In this document: positions 1 to 7,045 of the stretch, one piece after another
Layout: every line of letters starts with the position of its first letter
Numbering within the stretch: the stretch's first letter is position 1
Origin: a virus
Virus record (IMG/VR): IMGVR_UViG_3300044844_000513
Span: 1 to 40,760 of that record
Direction: 5' to 3' (one strand)
Length of the DNA: 40,760 bases
Notes under the pieces: model-generated
The model's database searches: none
Told to the model about the DNA's origin: nothing
Seen by the model: the letters and a program-made list of their open reading frames with translations, nothing else
Made by a program: the position numbers and the translations under genes

Positions 1-232
1 CCTAAAGTTTTTCAGGCTAGGGAGTACCTTTTTGAGTGTAGCATTTTGCTACAGTGCGTCCCGCCCTATAAAAATAGGCCTTTTTGCACGTCATGTGCAT
101 AAAACACTATAAATATAGGCCTTTTGGTGCAATGCCGTTTCGGCAGTATCATTTTGCAACACTTTTGCAACATCGCATTGAGCCTATAAAACAAGTGCTT
201 TTCGCTCGCCATGTGCGTTTAGTGCTTGTTTT
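1..232. repeat. AT-rich repeat region after the early operon
   Basis: No gene is seen here. The stretch is clearly AT-richer than the rest of the window. TAGGCCTTTT occurs three times (75-84, 116-125, 234-243), the first two each preceded by a CTATAAA-type box and about 41 bases apart. TTTTGC(A/T)ACA occurs three times (44-53, 152-161, 163-172), the last two head-to-tail at 11-base spacing. CATGTGC occurs twice. CCTATaaaaATAGG followed by a T run near 65-85 could end transcription on the plus strand. It could be a terminator cluster or iteron-like origin DNA. The repeats are seen; the role is inferred. Confidence 0.55.
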
Positions 233-616
233 CTAGGCCTTTTCCGCTGAGTTGTTTTCGATGATCTCCGCATCCAACGCCTTCCGCCTCGCATCGACGA
301 TCGCGTTCGCAAGCGCCACAAGATCGACAACGTCGACGATCACGACGCTCGATCGCCCGTTACGCCGATGCCAAACGATCGGCACCTTGCCTTGGCCTGC
401 GTCCGCCTTGGCCTGCTCAAGAGCCTTGTAGACGTTCAGAGCCTCGACGCGCTTGGCCTCGACGTGTACGTCGATCCCAGCGAGCACGACATCGGGCGAG
501 TCTGGCCCGCCCTGGTACTGAACGCCACGCCTTGCTTGGCAGCAGAAGACGGCCGCCAACTCGGCGGCGCACTCCCGCTCGCCACGCTTCCCCTTCTGCC
601 GGCTCAGGCTGCCCAT
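233..616 (-). CDS. PDDEXK Holliday-junction resolvase-like nuclease
   Basis: A 127-residue protein, the usual size for phage and archaeal Hjc-like resolvases, which cut four-way DNA junctions during recombination and before packaging. The basic N-terminus (SRQKGKRGERE) carries the expected first acidic residue. D39/D42 in GPDSPDVV and E53-A-K55 complete a PDDEXK active site. Helices rich in Ala follow. The ATG at 616 shares one base with the stop of the preceding gene (TGATG), which favours this start over longer in-frame readings. It is the last gene of the leftward early run, in keeping with a recombination role beside the Sak4 and SSB genes. A generic endonuclease of the same fold is the alternative. 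Confidence 0.72.
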   Translation of the reverse strand: MGSLSRQKGKRGERECAAELAAVFCCQARRGVQYQGGPDSPDVVLAGIDVHVEAKRVEALNVYKALEQAKADAGQGKVPIVWHRRNGRSSVVIVDVVDLVALANAIVDARRKALDAEIIENNSAEKA

Positions 617-912
617 CACTCGTACCTCAAGCAGGCGAAGTAGGCGCGACGGCTCGGCGAGTAGGCGACGCCACGCTCGACGATGCGGTAGCGCCCGTAG
701 AAGCAGCAGGCCCTCACTGCAGCCTCTGGCGTCGAGCCGTAACCGATACCCTCTCTGCGACCGCCTGCCCGTCCGCAGTGCCTTAGGACGCCTGTACGGG
801 CCATCGTCTCGGCGTCCTGCTGGGCCGTGGTGATCGTGGTCGTAACGACAACCGTGTCGGCGTGAACAACACCCGACAATGCGATCACAGCGGCGAGGAA
901 AAAAGACTTCAT
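616..912 (-). CDS. Small secreted Cys protein, CCF motif family
   Basis: A 98-residue protein with a clear Sec signal peptide: MKSF, a hydrophobic stretch LAAVIALSGVV, and a likely signal peptidase cut after HA (about residue 19). The mature part has a GxxRHCG motif, a YGST helix start, ACCFYGRY with paired cysteines, and a C-terminal YFACLRY. Four cysteines suggest disulphides outside the cytoplasm. I recall similar small proteins recurring in planctomycete genomes and phages, but no function is known to me. The ATG at 912 is chosen because it gives the signal peptide; upstream in-frame sequence is a shadow of the replication gene. An exported protein inside a replication operon is odd. Confidence 0.65.
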   Translation of the reverse strand: MKSFFLAAVIALSGVVHADTVVVTTTITTAQQDAETMARTGVLRHCGRAGGRREGIGYGSTPEAAVRACCFYGRYRIVERGVAYSPSRRAYFACLRYE

Positions 913-941
913 GATGAGCCTCCGAGGGGTGGGGGTGGTCT

Positions 942-1790
942 TCACGATGCGGCTGCCCTTGCGAGCCGTTCCAGCTCTCGACGCTTCGTGAGCTCGAACC
1001 GTGCCGCATCGTCTCCGGTCCATTCTGCCGGTGGTCGATAGTCCGTCGATCCCGGTTTTCCCCCTGTAAAACCACCCTTTTCGGTCTTTGCGGCGTCGTA
1101 TTGACCGCCGAGGCATCGCTCAACGAAGCCATCGCGGCAAAATTGAATCAACGTCGGCGGCGTCTTGAAGAACTTCGCAGTCTTGAGCCGCTCAATGGCC
1201 TCGACGGCGGCGGTAAACCAGCCAGGATCGTTGAGTCGGTCCTCGGCGTTGTCGCATGGCTTGTGAGGCGTCCAACGCTTTCCGGGGCCTTTGTTCCATG
1301 CTTCCCGCAATTCTGCGAAGCCTACGCGCGGAGGAGGAGGATCTTCTCCTCTTATCTCCTCTCCTCTACTGCGCTCAGGCGCAGCGGCTGGCTGCGCTTG
1401 AGCGCAGGCAACGCCTGCGCGACGCCGGCGGTCAGGATTTCGCTCATCCTGAGCCCTAGATCGGTCGGAGTGCTGGGCTCTCGACTTAGCGGCCTGGCTA
1501 AACCGTCGATCCCAGCCTGGGACAGAAACGGTAGCCTCTGTCTCGTCGATCTCCAGCCATCCAACACTCTCAACAGCCCGCCAGAATTCAATCGTCCCTC
1601 CGCAGGTGCGAACGAGCCGGGGGGGGGTCATTTTCGCCATGCCATCGGCACAGTGCATCGAGGCCCAGCCCCAGAGCTGCAGGAGGCGGTAGACCACGAC
1701 CTCGACCGGCTCGCCGGTGATGTCAATGAGCTCTTGAACCTCCGGTTTGGAGGGCATTGCGAGGTCGTAGGCGATCCATTCACCGGCCAT
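942..1790 (-). CDS. Phage replication initiator-like protein
   Basis: A 282-residue protein. Residues 1-100 (WIAYDLAM, then a helical segment ELIDITGEPVEVVVYRLLQLW and GWLEIDE) resemble the winged-helix N-terminal domain of phage replication proteins of the O/DnaD-like kind, which bind origin DNA and load the helicase. A basic, low-complexity linker (about 100-150) leads to a C-terminal domain with WTPHKPCDNAEDRL and an FFKTPPTLIQFCRDGF helix. A GGAGG sits 6 bases before the ATG at 1790. A run of nine G (plus strand, 1619-1627) falls inside the gene and is a possible sequencing or slippage weak point. The family call rests on overall pattern only. Confidence 0.6.
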   Translation of the reverse strand: MAGEWIAYDLAMPSKPEVQELIDITGEPVEVVVYRLLQLWGWASMHCADGMAKMTPPRLVRTCGGTIEFWRAVESVGWLEIDETEATVSVPGWDRRFSQAAKSRAQHSDRSRAQDERNPDRRRRAGVACAQAQPAAAPERSRGEEIRGEDPPPPRVGFAELREAWNKGPGKRWTPHKPCDNAEDRLNDPGWFTAAVEAIERLKTAKFFKTPPTLIQFCRDGFVERCLGGQYDAAKTEKGGFTGGKPGSTDYRPPAEWTGDDAARFELTKRRELERLARAAAS

Positions 1791-1862
1791 TTGTGGCCTC
1801 CGTTTCTATTCCGCCCCGCCGCGTCGAAGCGGCTGTCGTGCCTATCACGTGGGCGGCTGCGA

Positions 1863-2735
1863 TCAGTCCATGTACTTGAACGGGTCGCACTTCGGGCTGC
1901 GGGAGAACATCGACGATGGAGACTTTGTCCAGCGGTCAATGCACGCGAGCCCAATTCTGCAGGCTTCGTTGAACGGCTCAAAACCCGCTGACCCGACGTG
2001 CCGGAACCCATCCATAGCTTCAGCGAAAAGTTGAACGCAGTCCTTGTACTTGCCATCCTTGACGCCAGCGTCACTGGCGTAGCGCGCAAAAAACTCGTTG
2101 ACCTGGCTGCCGTACTTACGGTAACCCATGAAGTAGCAGCACAAAACAGGCCCGTAAGCCTTGTGTTTGCTCAGGTCAAGCGAGTCCAGCGCGAGAATCT
2201 CTGCACGAAACTCCTCGACCGCGTCGTAGATAGATGAGCTCTTCGCGGACGAGTGCGTACCAGTGGAGTTCACAGACATTCCACAGACAAAGCCGTAAGC
2301 GCTCCGCACGGCGTTGGAAAACCTGGCTTGCCGGATAAGCGTGCTCTGCGGTTCTATGCCGCACTGACGCATAGCCCCAAACACGCGATCTGTAGCCGTC
2401 TCGCCTTCCTCCTTGCTGTTAAAGTGACCGTAAAGCCGCTTCGCCTCCTCAATGTCAGCCACGATATAGACGCGCACGTCAAGTTGCTCAGGAGCAATCT
2501 CTGGCCTGTCAGACCAAACCTTTGCCCTGGTGTGCCCCTCCAGCTTGCAACGGCCGCCTGGCCATTCCGCCATGTGGACCAGAAGGTGAGACGCCTCCAG
2601 CCTGTAGAGGTGCTTTGCCTGCATCGCCCTCCTCTCGGTGTCACGCTGCCTCGGGTTGCTTGGAACTTCAGCCCATTCCGCCGTTGTCATCGTTGTCATA
2701 TAGATCTCGTGCCCAATCGCAAATTGTGTAGCCAT
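1863..2735 (-). CDS. ParB/Srx-fold protein with unknown C-terminal domain
   Basis: A 290-residue protein. Residues 15-85 look like a ParB/sulfiredoxin-type nuclease domain: a PSNPRQR segment and then GRCKLEGHTRAKVW, matching the (D/E)GHxR signature that ParB-like phage proteins use for nucleotide or DNA contact. The region around 95-120 (VYIVADIEEAKRLYGHFN) continues that fold. Residues 130-290 are helical and Cys-rich, and I do not recognise them. The ATG at 2735 follows AAGGAAAAC at good spacing; an in-frame start 30 bases upstream is weaker. It sits between the winged-helix gene and the replication initiator, so a DNA-metabolism or regulatory role is likely. Base use here is somewhat less GC-rich than in the neighbours. 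Confidence 0.6.
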   Translation of the reverse strand: MATQFAIGHEIYMTTMTTAEWAEVPSNPRQRDTERRAMQAKHLYRLEASHLLVHMAEWPGGRCKLEGHTRAKVWSDRPEIAPEQLDVRVYIVADIEEAKRLYGHFNSKEEGETATDRVFGAMRQCGIEPQSTLIRQARFSNAVRSAYGFVCGMSVNSTGTHSSAKSSSIYDAVEEFRAEILALDSLDLSKHKAYGPVLCCYFMGYRKYGSQVNEFFARYASDAGVKDGKYKDCVQLFAEAMDGFRHVGSAGFEPFNEACRIGLACIDRWTKSPSSMFSRSPKCDPFKYMD

Positions 2736-2804
2736 TACCGTTTTCCTTTCGTGTCCTTTCACCAACCATGCCGCCGGCCCGAACGAGCCGCTACGGCGCG
2801 TTCT

Positions 2805-3128
2805 TTACGCGACCCTCCAAACATCCGCGTTCCTGTTGCTCTTCGTCTTCCGCGTGCCGCCCGTCACGATCAGCCCCAGCCGCATCAGCTCGATCCGCCT
2901 GGGCCGCTGGGTGCTCGGATTCATCGCCAGCCGGGTCTGCATCTCTTCGTCGGTCAGCCCCTCAGGCGTGGCCTGCAGCAGCGCGAGCACCTGCCTTTGA
3001 AGAGCGTTGAGCGTTGCCGGCCCGAGAGACTGAGCCGCTTGGGCGGATGTCGTCGAGCCTTTGACGCTTGGGGGTCGCTGGTTAAACAGCGGCAGCGTCG
3101 CCGTCGGGTCGGAGTAGTAATCGCTCAT
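2805..3128 (-). CDS. Winged-helix DNA-binding protein
   Basis: A 107-residue protein. After a disordered N-terminus, residues 40-107 form a winged helix: NALQRQVLALL (helix 1), GLTDEEMQTRLAM (helix 2), STQRPRRIELMRLGLI (recognition helix), a basic wing TRKTKSNRNA, and a final VWRV strand. The pattern matches small phage winged-helix regulators or replication accessory factors. The ATG at 3128 comes after AAAGGGCTCAAGG. It is transcribed leftward just after the second recombinase gene, which makes it a candidate recombination directionality factor or regulator. That role is inferred only. Confidence 0.6.
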   Translation of the reverse strand: MSDYYSDPTATLPLFNQRPPSVKGSTTSAQAAQSLGPATLNALQRQVLALLQATPEGLTDEEMQTRLAMNPSTQRPRRIELMRLGLIVTGGTRKTKSNRNADVWRVA

Positions 3129-3145
3129 CCTTGAGCCCTTTCGTG

Positions 3146-3979
3146 TCAAACAATCGCCGGGGTCTTTGGCGTCTTCGTCCTGAGTTGTGACCAATCGCAA
3201 TAGGCCTGCTCGAAGAGGGAAAAGGAGCGATGTCCTAGGTGAAGCCTGCCGGCTCCGGCCTGGGACATTTCGCAGTGAGTCGCCCCGCTGCGCCGCAGAA
3301 ACTTCGATGTGCCGCCAATGCCGACTCCGTCGATCAGATCCCTCATGAGCCGCTGTGCCTGCCGCCGCTTGCACACCCAGCCGAGGATCGTGCCGTCGGT
3401 CGACCCGGCGATCATCTGGTCAACCGCCGACAAGCAGGCCGGCGTGAGCGACCTGGTCATCGGGTCGCCCGTCTTAGATTGCGTCCAAGCGAGCGAGTCG
3501 CCGTCGATGTGCTCCGACCGGAACGACATCACGTCGCCGAACCTCGCACCGCACTCGTAGGCCAAGAGCACCCAGCAGCGGAGGAAGAGGCCGAGGTCGG
3601 CACCGCTGCGGAGCCGGTGGCCTTCGTGGGCCTTGGTCGCCTCCACCAGCGAGCGGAGCTGCTCGATCGTCCAGGCCTTCGTAGGGCTTTTGCGACTCTT
3701 GATCCGCATCACGCCACGGGGGGCCTCGGCGATCATCCCGGTCTCGTAGCCCCAGCGGTAGAGCGTGAGGAGGATCGTCCGCTCGGCCCTGACCGTGGTC
3801 GAGGCCTTCTCCGCAGAGATGGTGCGGAGGTAGGCGTTGACCCGCTCGACGCTCACCTCGCCGCACCTGGCCGAGATCCGCATCACGTTCTCGCCGTAGT
3901 AGCGGGAGACAATGCGGTCGGCCAGGTACGCCGTGGCGACACGTCCGAACGTCTGGATCGTTGGCTTTTTGATCTTCAC
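3146..3979 (-). CDS. Tyrosine recombinase (second integrase-like)
   Basis: A 277-residue tyrosine recombinase, which breaks and rejoins DNA through a 3'-phosphotyrosine. A SAM-like core-binding domain spans about 10-90. The catalytic domain shows R146 (CGARFGDV), K169 (QSKTG), R229/R230 (FLRRSGATH, the HxxR-type box), H247/H250 (LHLGHRS) and Y260 (QAYCDW). All catalytic positions appear present, so it is probably active. The start is GTG at 3979, overlapping the previous stop as GTGA. It lies on the strand opposite to the other integrase (7617-8537) and inside the early replication block. It could act as a Xer-like dimer resolver or a second integrase; the sequence does not decide. Confidence 0.8.
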   Translation of the reverse strand: MKIKKPTIQTFGRVATAYLADRIVSRYYGENVMRISARCGEVSVERVNAYLRTISAEKASTTVRAERTILLTLYRWGYETGMIAEAPRGVMRIKSRKSPTKAWTIEQLRSLVEATKAHEGHRLRSGADLGLFLRCWVLLAYECGARFGDVMSFRSEHIDGDSLAWTQSKTGDPMTRSLTPACLSAVDQMIAGSTDGTILGWVCKRRQAQRLMRDLIDGVGIGGTSKFLRRSGATHCEMSQAGAGRLHLGHRSFSLFEQAYCDWSQLRTKTPKTPAIV

Positions 3980-4191
3980 GAGATCGACTCCTGCCCTACG
4001 TTGCTGTGGCCTTCATGGCAATACCGAACACGATCCCTGCCGTTGATCTCGACAACCAGGCACCGATAAAGGTGCAGTCGGTCGCGGTGCGGCAGCCGGA
4101 GAAACTCCGGAAACCAGTCGACGCCGTGGGCCTTGTAAACAGCCCCGTCGATAGGCCCGCCGACAAATCGAGCCTTAGAAGGGGATGTCAT
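3976..4191 (-). CDS. Small phage protein of unknown function
   Basis: A 71-residue protein, not recognised. It starts with RFVGGPIDGAVY, a small beta segment common in short phage proteins, then has FLRLPHRDRLHLYRC and a C-terminal HEGHS. The ATG at 4191 overlaps the end of the SSB-like gene by 17 bases. It has GGAGG 9 bases upstream, and its stop overlaps the GTG of the recombinase. This tight coupling on both sides is the main evidence that it is real. Confidence 0.55.
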   Translation of the reverse strand: MTSPSKARFVGGPIDGAVYKAHGVDWFPEFLRLPHRDRLHLYRCLVVEINGRDRVRYCHEGHSNVGQESIS

Positions 4192-4720
4192 CGCTGGCGA
4201 CCTCCTTCACCGTTGCGTCCGCCTTCTGGGCCTGGGTCTTGCGTGGCGTCTTCGCCACCGCCTCGGCCACCGGCTCTGGCTGGGCTGGCCGGCGGTCTGC
4301 CGGAACGTACTGCAAGACTTTGGGCCGCTCGTCGCCCATGTTCTTTCCGCTCTGCACGATGTAGGTATCCGTCTCGATGTAGAGCTTGGCACCTTGGAGG
4401 CAGTTCTCGTCCCAGTTCTCGCCACGCTTCGGGCCTTCGACGCCGGCACAGCGGCAGATCTCGGCGATCTTCCAGAGCAGGTTGGTCGGCACCGTCTCGA
4501 AGATCCGCTTGCGGTCGTTGTCGTGGTCGATCACGTCGATCCATATCGAGAGGCAGTCGCCGCTCTTGTTCTTGTCGCTGGGCCGCCAGCCTTCCTTGAC
4601 CTCGATCTTCTCGACGTGGCCCAGGTGATAGCCGGCCGAGAGCGGCGTGCGGCTGATTGCCGACTTCGCCTTCTCCTCCATCACGTCTGCTGGAAACTTG
4701 TCCCAATCAATTTCGATCAT
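4175..4720 (-). CDS. DUF669-like single-strand DNA-binding protein
   Basis: A 181-residue protein. Residues 1-130 match the DUF669 pattern of phage recombination operons: IDWDKFPA at the start, a beta-rich core with SAGYHLGHVEKIEVKEG, SIWIDVIDHDNDRKRIFETVP, and AGVEGPKRGENWD. A Pro/Lys/Ala-rich linker ends in the acidic tip DDIPF, the same kind of tail SSB proteins use to recruit partners. It should coat single-stranded DNA and hand it to the Sak4-like ATPase encoded just upstream. The ATG at 4720 overlaps the stop of the 67-residue gene (ATGA). The SSB role is inferred from tail and context; the DUF669 resemblance is by eye. Confidence 0.7.
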   Translation of the reverse strand: MIEIDWDKFPADVMEEKAKSAISRTPLSAGYHLGHVEKIEVKEGWRPSDKNKSGDCLSIWIDVIDHDNDRKRIFETVPTNLLWKIAEICRCAGVEGPKRGENWDENCLQGAKLYIETDTYIVQSGKNMGDERPKVLQYVPADRRPAQPEPVAEAVAKTPRKTQAQKADATVKEVASDDIPF

Positions 4721-4920
4721 GACTGAACCTCCGGTTTGTGATCCTTGCCGATGCGGACGATCCGCTCTGGCTGTCCATGTATCACCGTCTCGATCTGGTC
4801 GGCGAGCTTCGCGAACGACAGGCCGCCGGCCTTGTATCTCTCAAGCAGAAGGCCCAGTTGGTCGACCTTCGCCATCTGTGCCGCCCGCTTCGCTTCCCAC
4901 GGGCTCCGATCGCTCCACAT
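4717..4920 (-). CDS. Small helical phage protein
   Basis: A 67-residue protein of unknown function with a helix-turn-helix-like middle: MAKVDQLGLLLERYKAGGLS followed by FAKLADQIETVIHG. A strong GGAGG lies 5 bases before the ATG at 4920, and its stop overlaps the next start (ATGA). These two signals make it more secure than its length would suggest. It sits between the Sak4-like and SSB-like genes and may be an accessory recombination factor. Its first 80 bases overlap the end of the neighbouring 60-residue ORF in another frame. Confidence 0.6.
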   Translation of the reverse strand: MWSDRSPWEAKRAAQMAKVDQLGLLLERYKAGGLSFAKLADQIETVIHGQPERIVRIGKDHKPEVQS

Positions 4921-5023
4921 GCTCGCCTCCGTTCTTGTGCTCCGACCACGCTCGCTCCCATGACCGATCCCGTGAGATCTCGCGGACCTCACGCTCGCAA
5001 AACTCCTGCCACGACTCAGGCAT
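4841..5023 (-). CDS. Short charged phage protein, overlapping
   Basis: A 60-residue ORF starting at an ATG that overlaps the Sak4-like stop by 8 bases. Residues 1-33 (PESWQEFCEREVREISRDR, then WERAWSEHKNGGEH) form a plausible charged helix. The C-terminal third is Gly/Glu/Pro-rich and overlaps the 67-residue gene by 80 bases, so that part is probably constrained by the other frame. It fills a stretch that would otherwise hold no gene in a tightly packed operon. Function unknown. Confidence 0.45.
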   Translation of the reverse strand: MPESWQEFCEREVREISRDRSWERAWSEHKNGGEHVERSEPVGSEAGGTDGEGRPTGPSA

Positions 5024-5921
5024 TGGCCGGCTCCTCGCTCGGAGCGCGGGCGTCGATCTGGTCGGTGAGCGTCGCCCACTGTGCCGAGGTCAGGGTGCCG
5101 TCCGAGAGGAGCTGGTCGACACGCTTGCGACACTTGGCGAGGGCGGCGTCGTCGTTGGCATCGGCGATCGCCTTGGCGGCCTTCGTCATGACGGCCGGCT
5201 CTGCCGCCGGCGTCCCGCCGAAGATCCCGGCGAGCCGGTCGATCGACATCGGCATCTCTTCCGGCAGGCCGAAGCGGTTTTTCGCGTCCCAGGCCGCAGC
5301 CCGCTCGGCGTACATGACCCGCTCTTTGCCGCCGCTGGCCTTGATCCGGCCGTCGGAGCCCTCGACGAGCTTGGTCTTGTAGTTGCAGAAGAGGAGGAGG
5401 TCGCACCACTCGCGGAGGAGGGGTGCCACCTGCTTCGTCAACTTGAGCTCGTAGCGGTCATAGCCGTCGGTCTGGTCGGGCGGGCTGGTCCGCTGCACCT
5501 TGGAATGAGCGACGAAAACCACATTGATACCGCGGGCGATCAGTTGGTCGGCGATCGCCAGAAACTTCGACACCCGCTCTTGGACGTGGATGTAGCCCTT
5601 GCCGAATCCAAAATCCTCGATGCTCTTTTTCCCGGCCTGGCGGACGATCTGCTCGATCATGATCCGCTCCATCCAGTCGGCGGAATCAATCACGATCGTC
5701 TCGAAGCCCTGAGCGTCCCGCACGAGCTCGTGCATGGTCGACTCCAGCGTGATCCAGTCGCTACAGATAACACGGGCGCAGTCGAGATGCTTCGAGCCGT
5801 CCTCCGTGTCGAGGATCAACGGCGACGGAAACTGCGACGCCATGGTCGATTTGCCAATGCCCTCTGTGCCGTAGACCACGACCCGAGCGGCCGACTTTTG
5901 CTTTCCTCTGACGATCTTCAT
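5016..5921 (-). CDS. Sak4-like RecA-fold recombination ATPase
   Basis: A 301-residue ATPase of the AAA_24/Sak4 type, a phage RecA-core protein that promotes single-strand annealing with a partner SSB. Walker A is GTEGIGKST (18-26), Walker B is IVIDSADW (76-83), and VVFVAHSKVQ (about 134-143) supplies a sensor-like His/Lys strand. The core ends near residue 220; a helical C-terminal extension (KAIADANDDAALAKCRKRVDQL) may hold the partner-binding part. The ATG at 5921 overlaps the csrA stop (ATGA), giving a csrA-sak4-small protein-SSB unit. I am sure of the P-loop fold and fairly sure of the subfamily. Confidence 0.78.
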   Translation of the reverse strand: MKIVRGKQKSAARVVVYGTEGIGKSTMASQFPSPLILDTEDGSKHLDCARVICSDWITLESTMHELVRDAQGFETIVIDSADWMERIMIEQIVRQAGKKSIEDFGFGKGYIHVQERVSKFLAIADQLIARGINVVFVAHSKVQRTSPPDQTDGYDRYELKLTKQVAPLLREWCDLLLFCNYKTKLVEGSDGRIKASGGKERVMYAERAAAWDAKNRFGLPEEMPMSIDRLAGIFGGTPAAEPAVMTKAAKAIADANDDAALAKCRKRVDQLLSDGTLTSAQWATLTDQIDARAPSEEPANA

Positions 5922-6145
5922 GCCTGATCTCCTTTTTTCCTCTTCTCGTCCCTACGGATCGCCGTCAAAACTTCTCGACGGTAGATGTCGACCTCGTCGG
6001 GCGCGTCGATTCCGAGCCTCACCTTGTTTCCTTCGATAGCCACGAGCACGATCTCGATTCCGTCGTCGTGCCAGTCCTTGCAGGCGGCGATAGCATCACC
6101 GGGGATCACGATCGACTGACCTGCTGTCCGACTCAAAACGAGCAT
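5918..6145 (-). CDS. csrA: CsrA-type RNA-binding translational regulator
   Basis: A 75-residue CsrA/RsmA homolog. The family binds GGA motifs in mRNA leaders, often over the ribosome-binding site, and blocks translation or changes stability. MLVLSR at the start, VRLGIDAPDEVDIYRREV in the second half and a basic tail are diagnostic; R6 and R43 align with the RNA-contacting positions. The loop between strands 1 and 2 (IPGDAIAACKDWHDDGIEIV) is several residues longer than in the enterobacterial protein. GGAGG lies 4 bases before the ATG at 6145. Being early and in an operon with recombination genes, it probably retunes host or phage mRNAs after infection. Identification is firm; the targets are unknown. 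Confidence 0.92.
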   Translation of the reverse strand: MLVLSRTAGQSIVIPGDAIAACKDWHDDGIEIVLVAIEGNKVRLGIDAPDEVDIYRREVLTAIRRDEKRKKGDQA

Positions 6146-6211
6146 CGTTCCTCCAAACTTCCGGCCGCTGGCGTTCCGTCGCCCGCGACCGGCAACATCA
6201 CAATCCTTTGA

Positions 6212-6403
6212 TCACCCTGCCGCTCCGTCGGCTGGGGTCGATCCATCGCCTTTGATGAAGAGGGCATCGCCACGCTCAACGCGCAGCCGCATCTCCTCAA
6301 CTTTGTCTTTGGTGCCGGGGACCGCAGCCGTTGGCGTGGCTGCGGCCATTGCCTTCTCGACGAGCTCTCGGATCTCGATCAGCTCGTCTATGGAAAGCGT
6401 CAA
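6212..6403 (-). CDS. Short helical protein, start uncertain
   Basis: The reading frame ending at 6212 has protein-like sequence: LSIDELIEIRELVEKAMAA, a Pro/Ala linker, then DKVEEMRLRVERGDALFIK. I do not know its function. No ATG or GTG lies in frame between this segment and the HTH gene upstream. TTG at 6403 is the nearest usable codon, but its GAGG is only 2 bases away. An atypical start further up, or a frame change from the preceding gene, is possible. The 3' boundary is reliable; the 5' boundary is not. Confidence 0.45.
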   Translation of the reverse strand: MTLSIDELIEIRELVEKAMAAATPTAAVPGTKDKVEEMRLRVERGDALFIKGDGSTPADGAAG

Positions 6404-6504
6404 GGCCTCGTGAAGCAGGGTCCGATCGCCGCTGGCGGCGCGAGCCGCGTAAGCATTGCCCTGCAGACTTTGACCGCCGGCCCTCTCCGGATTCCCGTAA
6501 AGCC

Positions 6505-6867
6505 TTACGATCGCGCACAGATGAGCGTGGACTCGTGCAGTTCTTCGTAGCCAGTCTGCAAGCGAAGAGCCGAGCGAATGACTGAGCCGGGTACGCCGGT
6601 TGGTGACCACCGACCGCCTCGCCCGACCCATCGCCTCTGCCGATCGGTGTCCGACCAGTCGGCTTGGATCTCTTCGCAACGCTTTGCGATTGTCTGCTCG
6701 TCGGGATCCTCCGGCGACCGGGTATAGACGACCTGCAGCCGGCGCGAGATCGCCGAGATAGTCAGTCCGGTCATCTGCGAAAGTCGCTCGATCGTGTAGC
6801 CCTGGTGCTTCCACGACAGGAGCTGCGTATCCGTCACATCCGCCCGCCAGCGCTTCGAGTTTGGCAT
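6505..6867 (-). CDS. HTH protein, first gene of the early operon
   Basis: A 120-residue protein with a helix-turn-helix near residues 14-45: LLSWKHQGYTIERLSQMTGL then ISAISRRLQ, the pattern of resolvase/RNA-polymerase-sigma-like HTH units that scan DNA. A Trp/Arg-rich middle (DWSDTDRQRRWVGRGGRW) and an unclear C-terminus follow. A near-perfect AAGGAGG sits 5 bases before the ATG at 6867. It is the first convincing gene after the consensus promoter at 7017-7045, about 150 bases downstream, so it is probably an early regulator under repressor control. It could also be a small terminase-like DNA-binding protein. Confidence 0.6.
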   Translation of the reverse strand: MPNSKRWRADVTDTQLLSWKHQGYTIERLSQMTGLTISAISRRLQVVYTRSPEDPDEQTIAKRCEEIQADWSDTDRQRRWVGRGGRWSPTGVPGSVIRSALRLQTGYEELHESTLICARS

Positions 6868-7016
6868 CTTCGCCTCCTTGAGAAAGAGAGGCTCCGGTCG
6901 CTCCGCGGTCGCTCTTGCGATCCATGTGGCAATCCCTCGCCTCTAAAAAATCCTTATCGCTGCTGCCAGTGCATCTGGCAGACCAGCGGCCGAGCCGGAT
7001 GGCTCAACGAGGGGGG

Positions 7017-7045
7017 ATCATAGGCACACCTAAAAACTCTGTCAA
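7017..7045 (-). promoter_or_regulatory. Consensus sigma70 early promoter
   Basis: On the minus strand TTGACA (7045-7040), a 17-base spacer and TATGAT (7022-7017) form an almost perfect sigma70 promoter reading into the leftward early genes. The spacer contains one arm of a perfect inverted repeat, so a bound repressor would block RNA polymerase. It resembles a lambda pL-type arrangement. Confidence 0.88.

Noticed and set aside
1101-1991. A 296-codon plus-strand frame across the replication gene
   Set aside because: Opposite to a minus-strand gene with winged-helix pattern and good RBS; its product has no recognisable features.
3239-4069. A 276-codon plus-strand frame
   Set aside because: Antisense to the second tyrosine recombinase, whose full catalytic set is visible.
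4647-5927. A 426-codon open frame on the plus strand
   Set aside because: It lies opposite the Sak4-like and small genes, which have motifs, RBS and overlaps; the plus frame has none.
6212-6925. One 237-residue protein starting at ATG 6925
   Set aside because: Its first two thirds are an out-of-frame shadow of the 120-residue HTH gene, which has a perfect RBS; only the last part looks coded.
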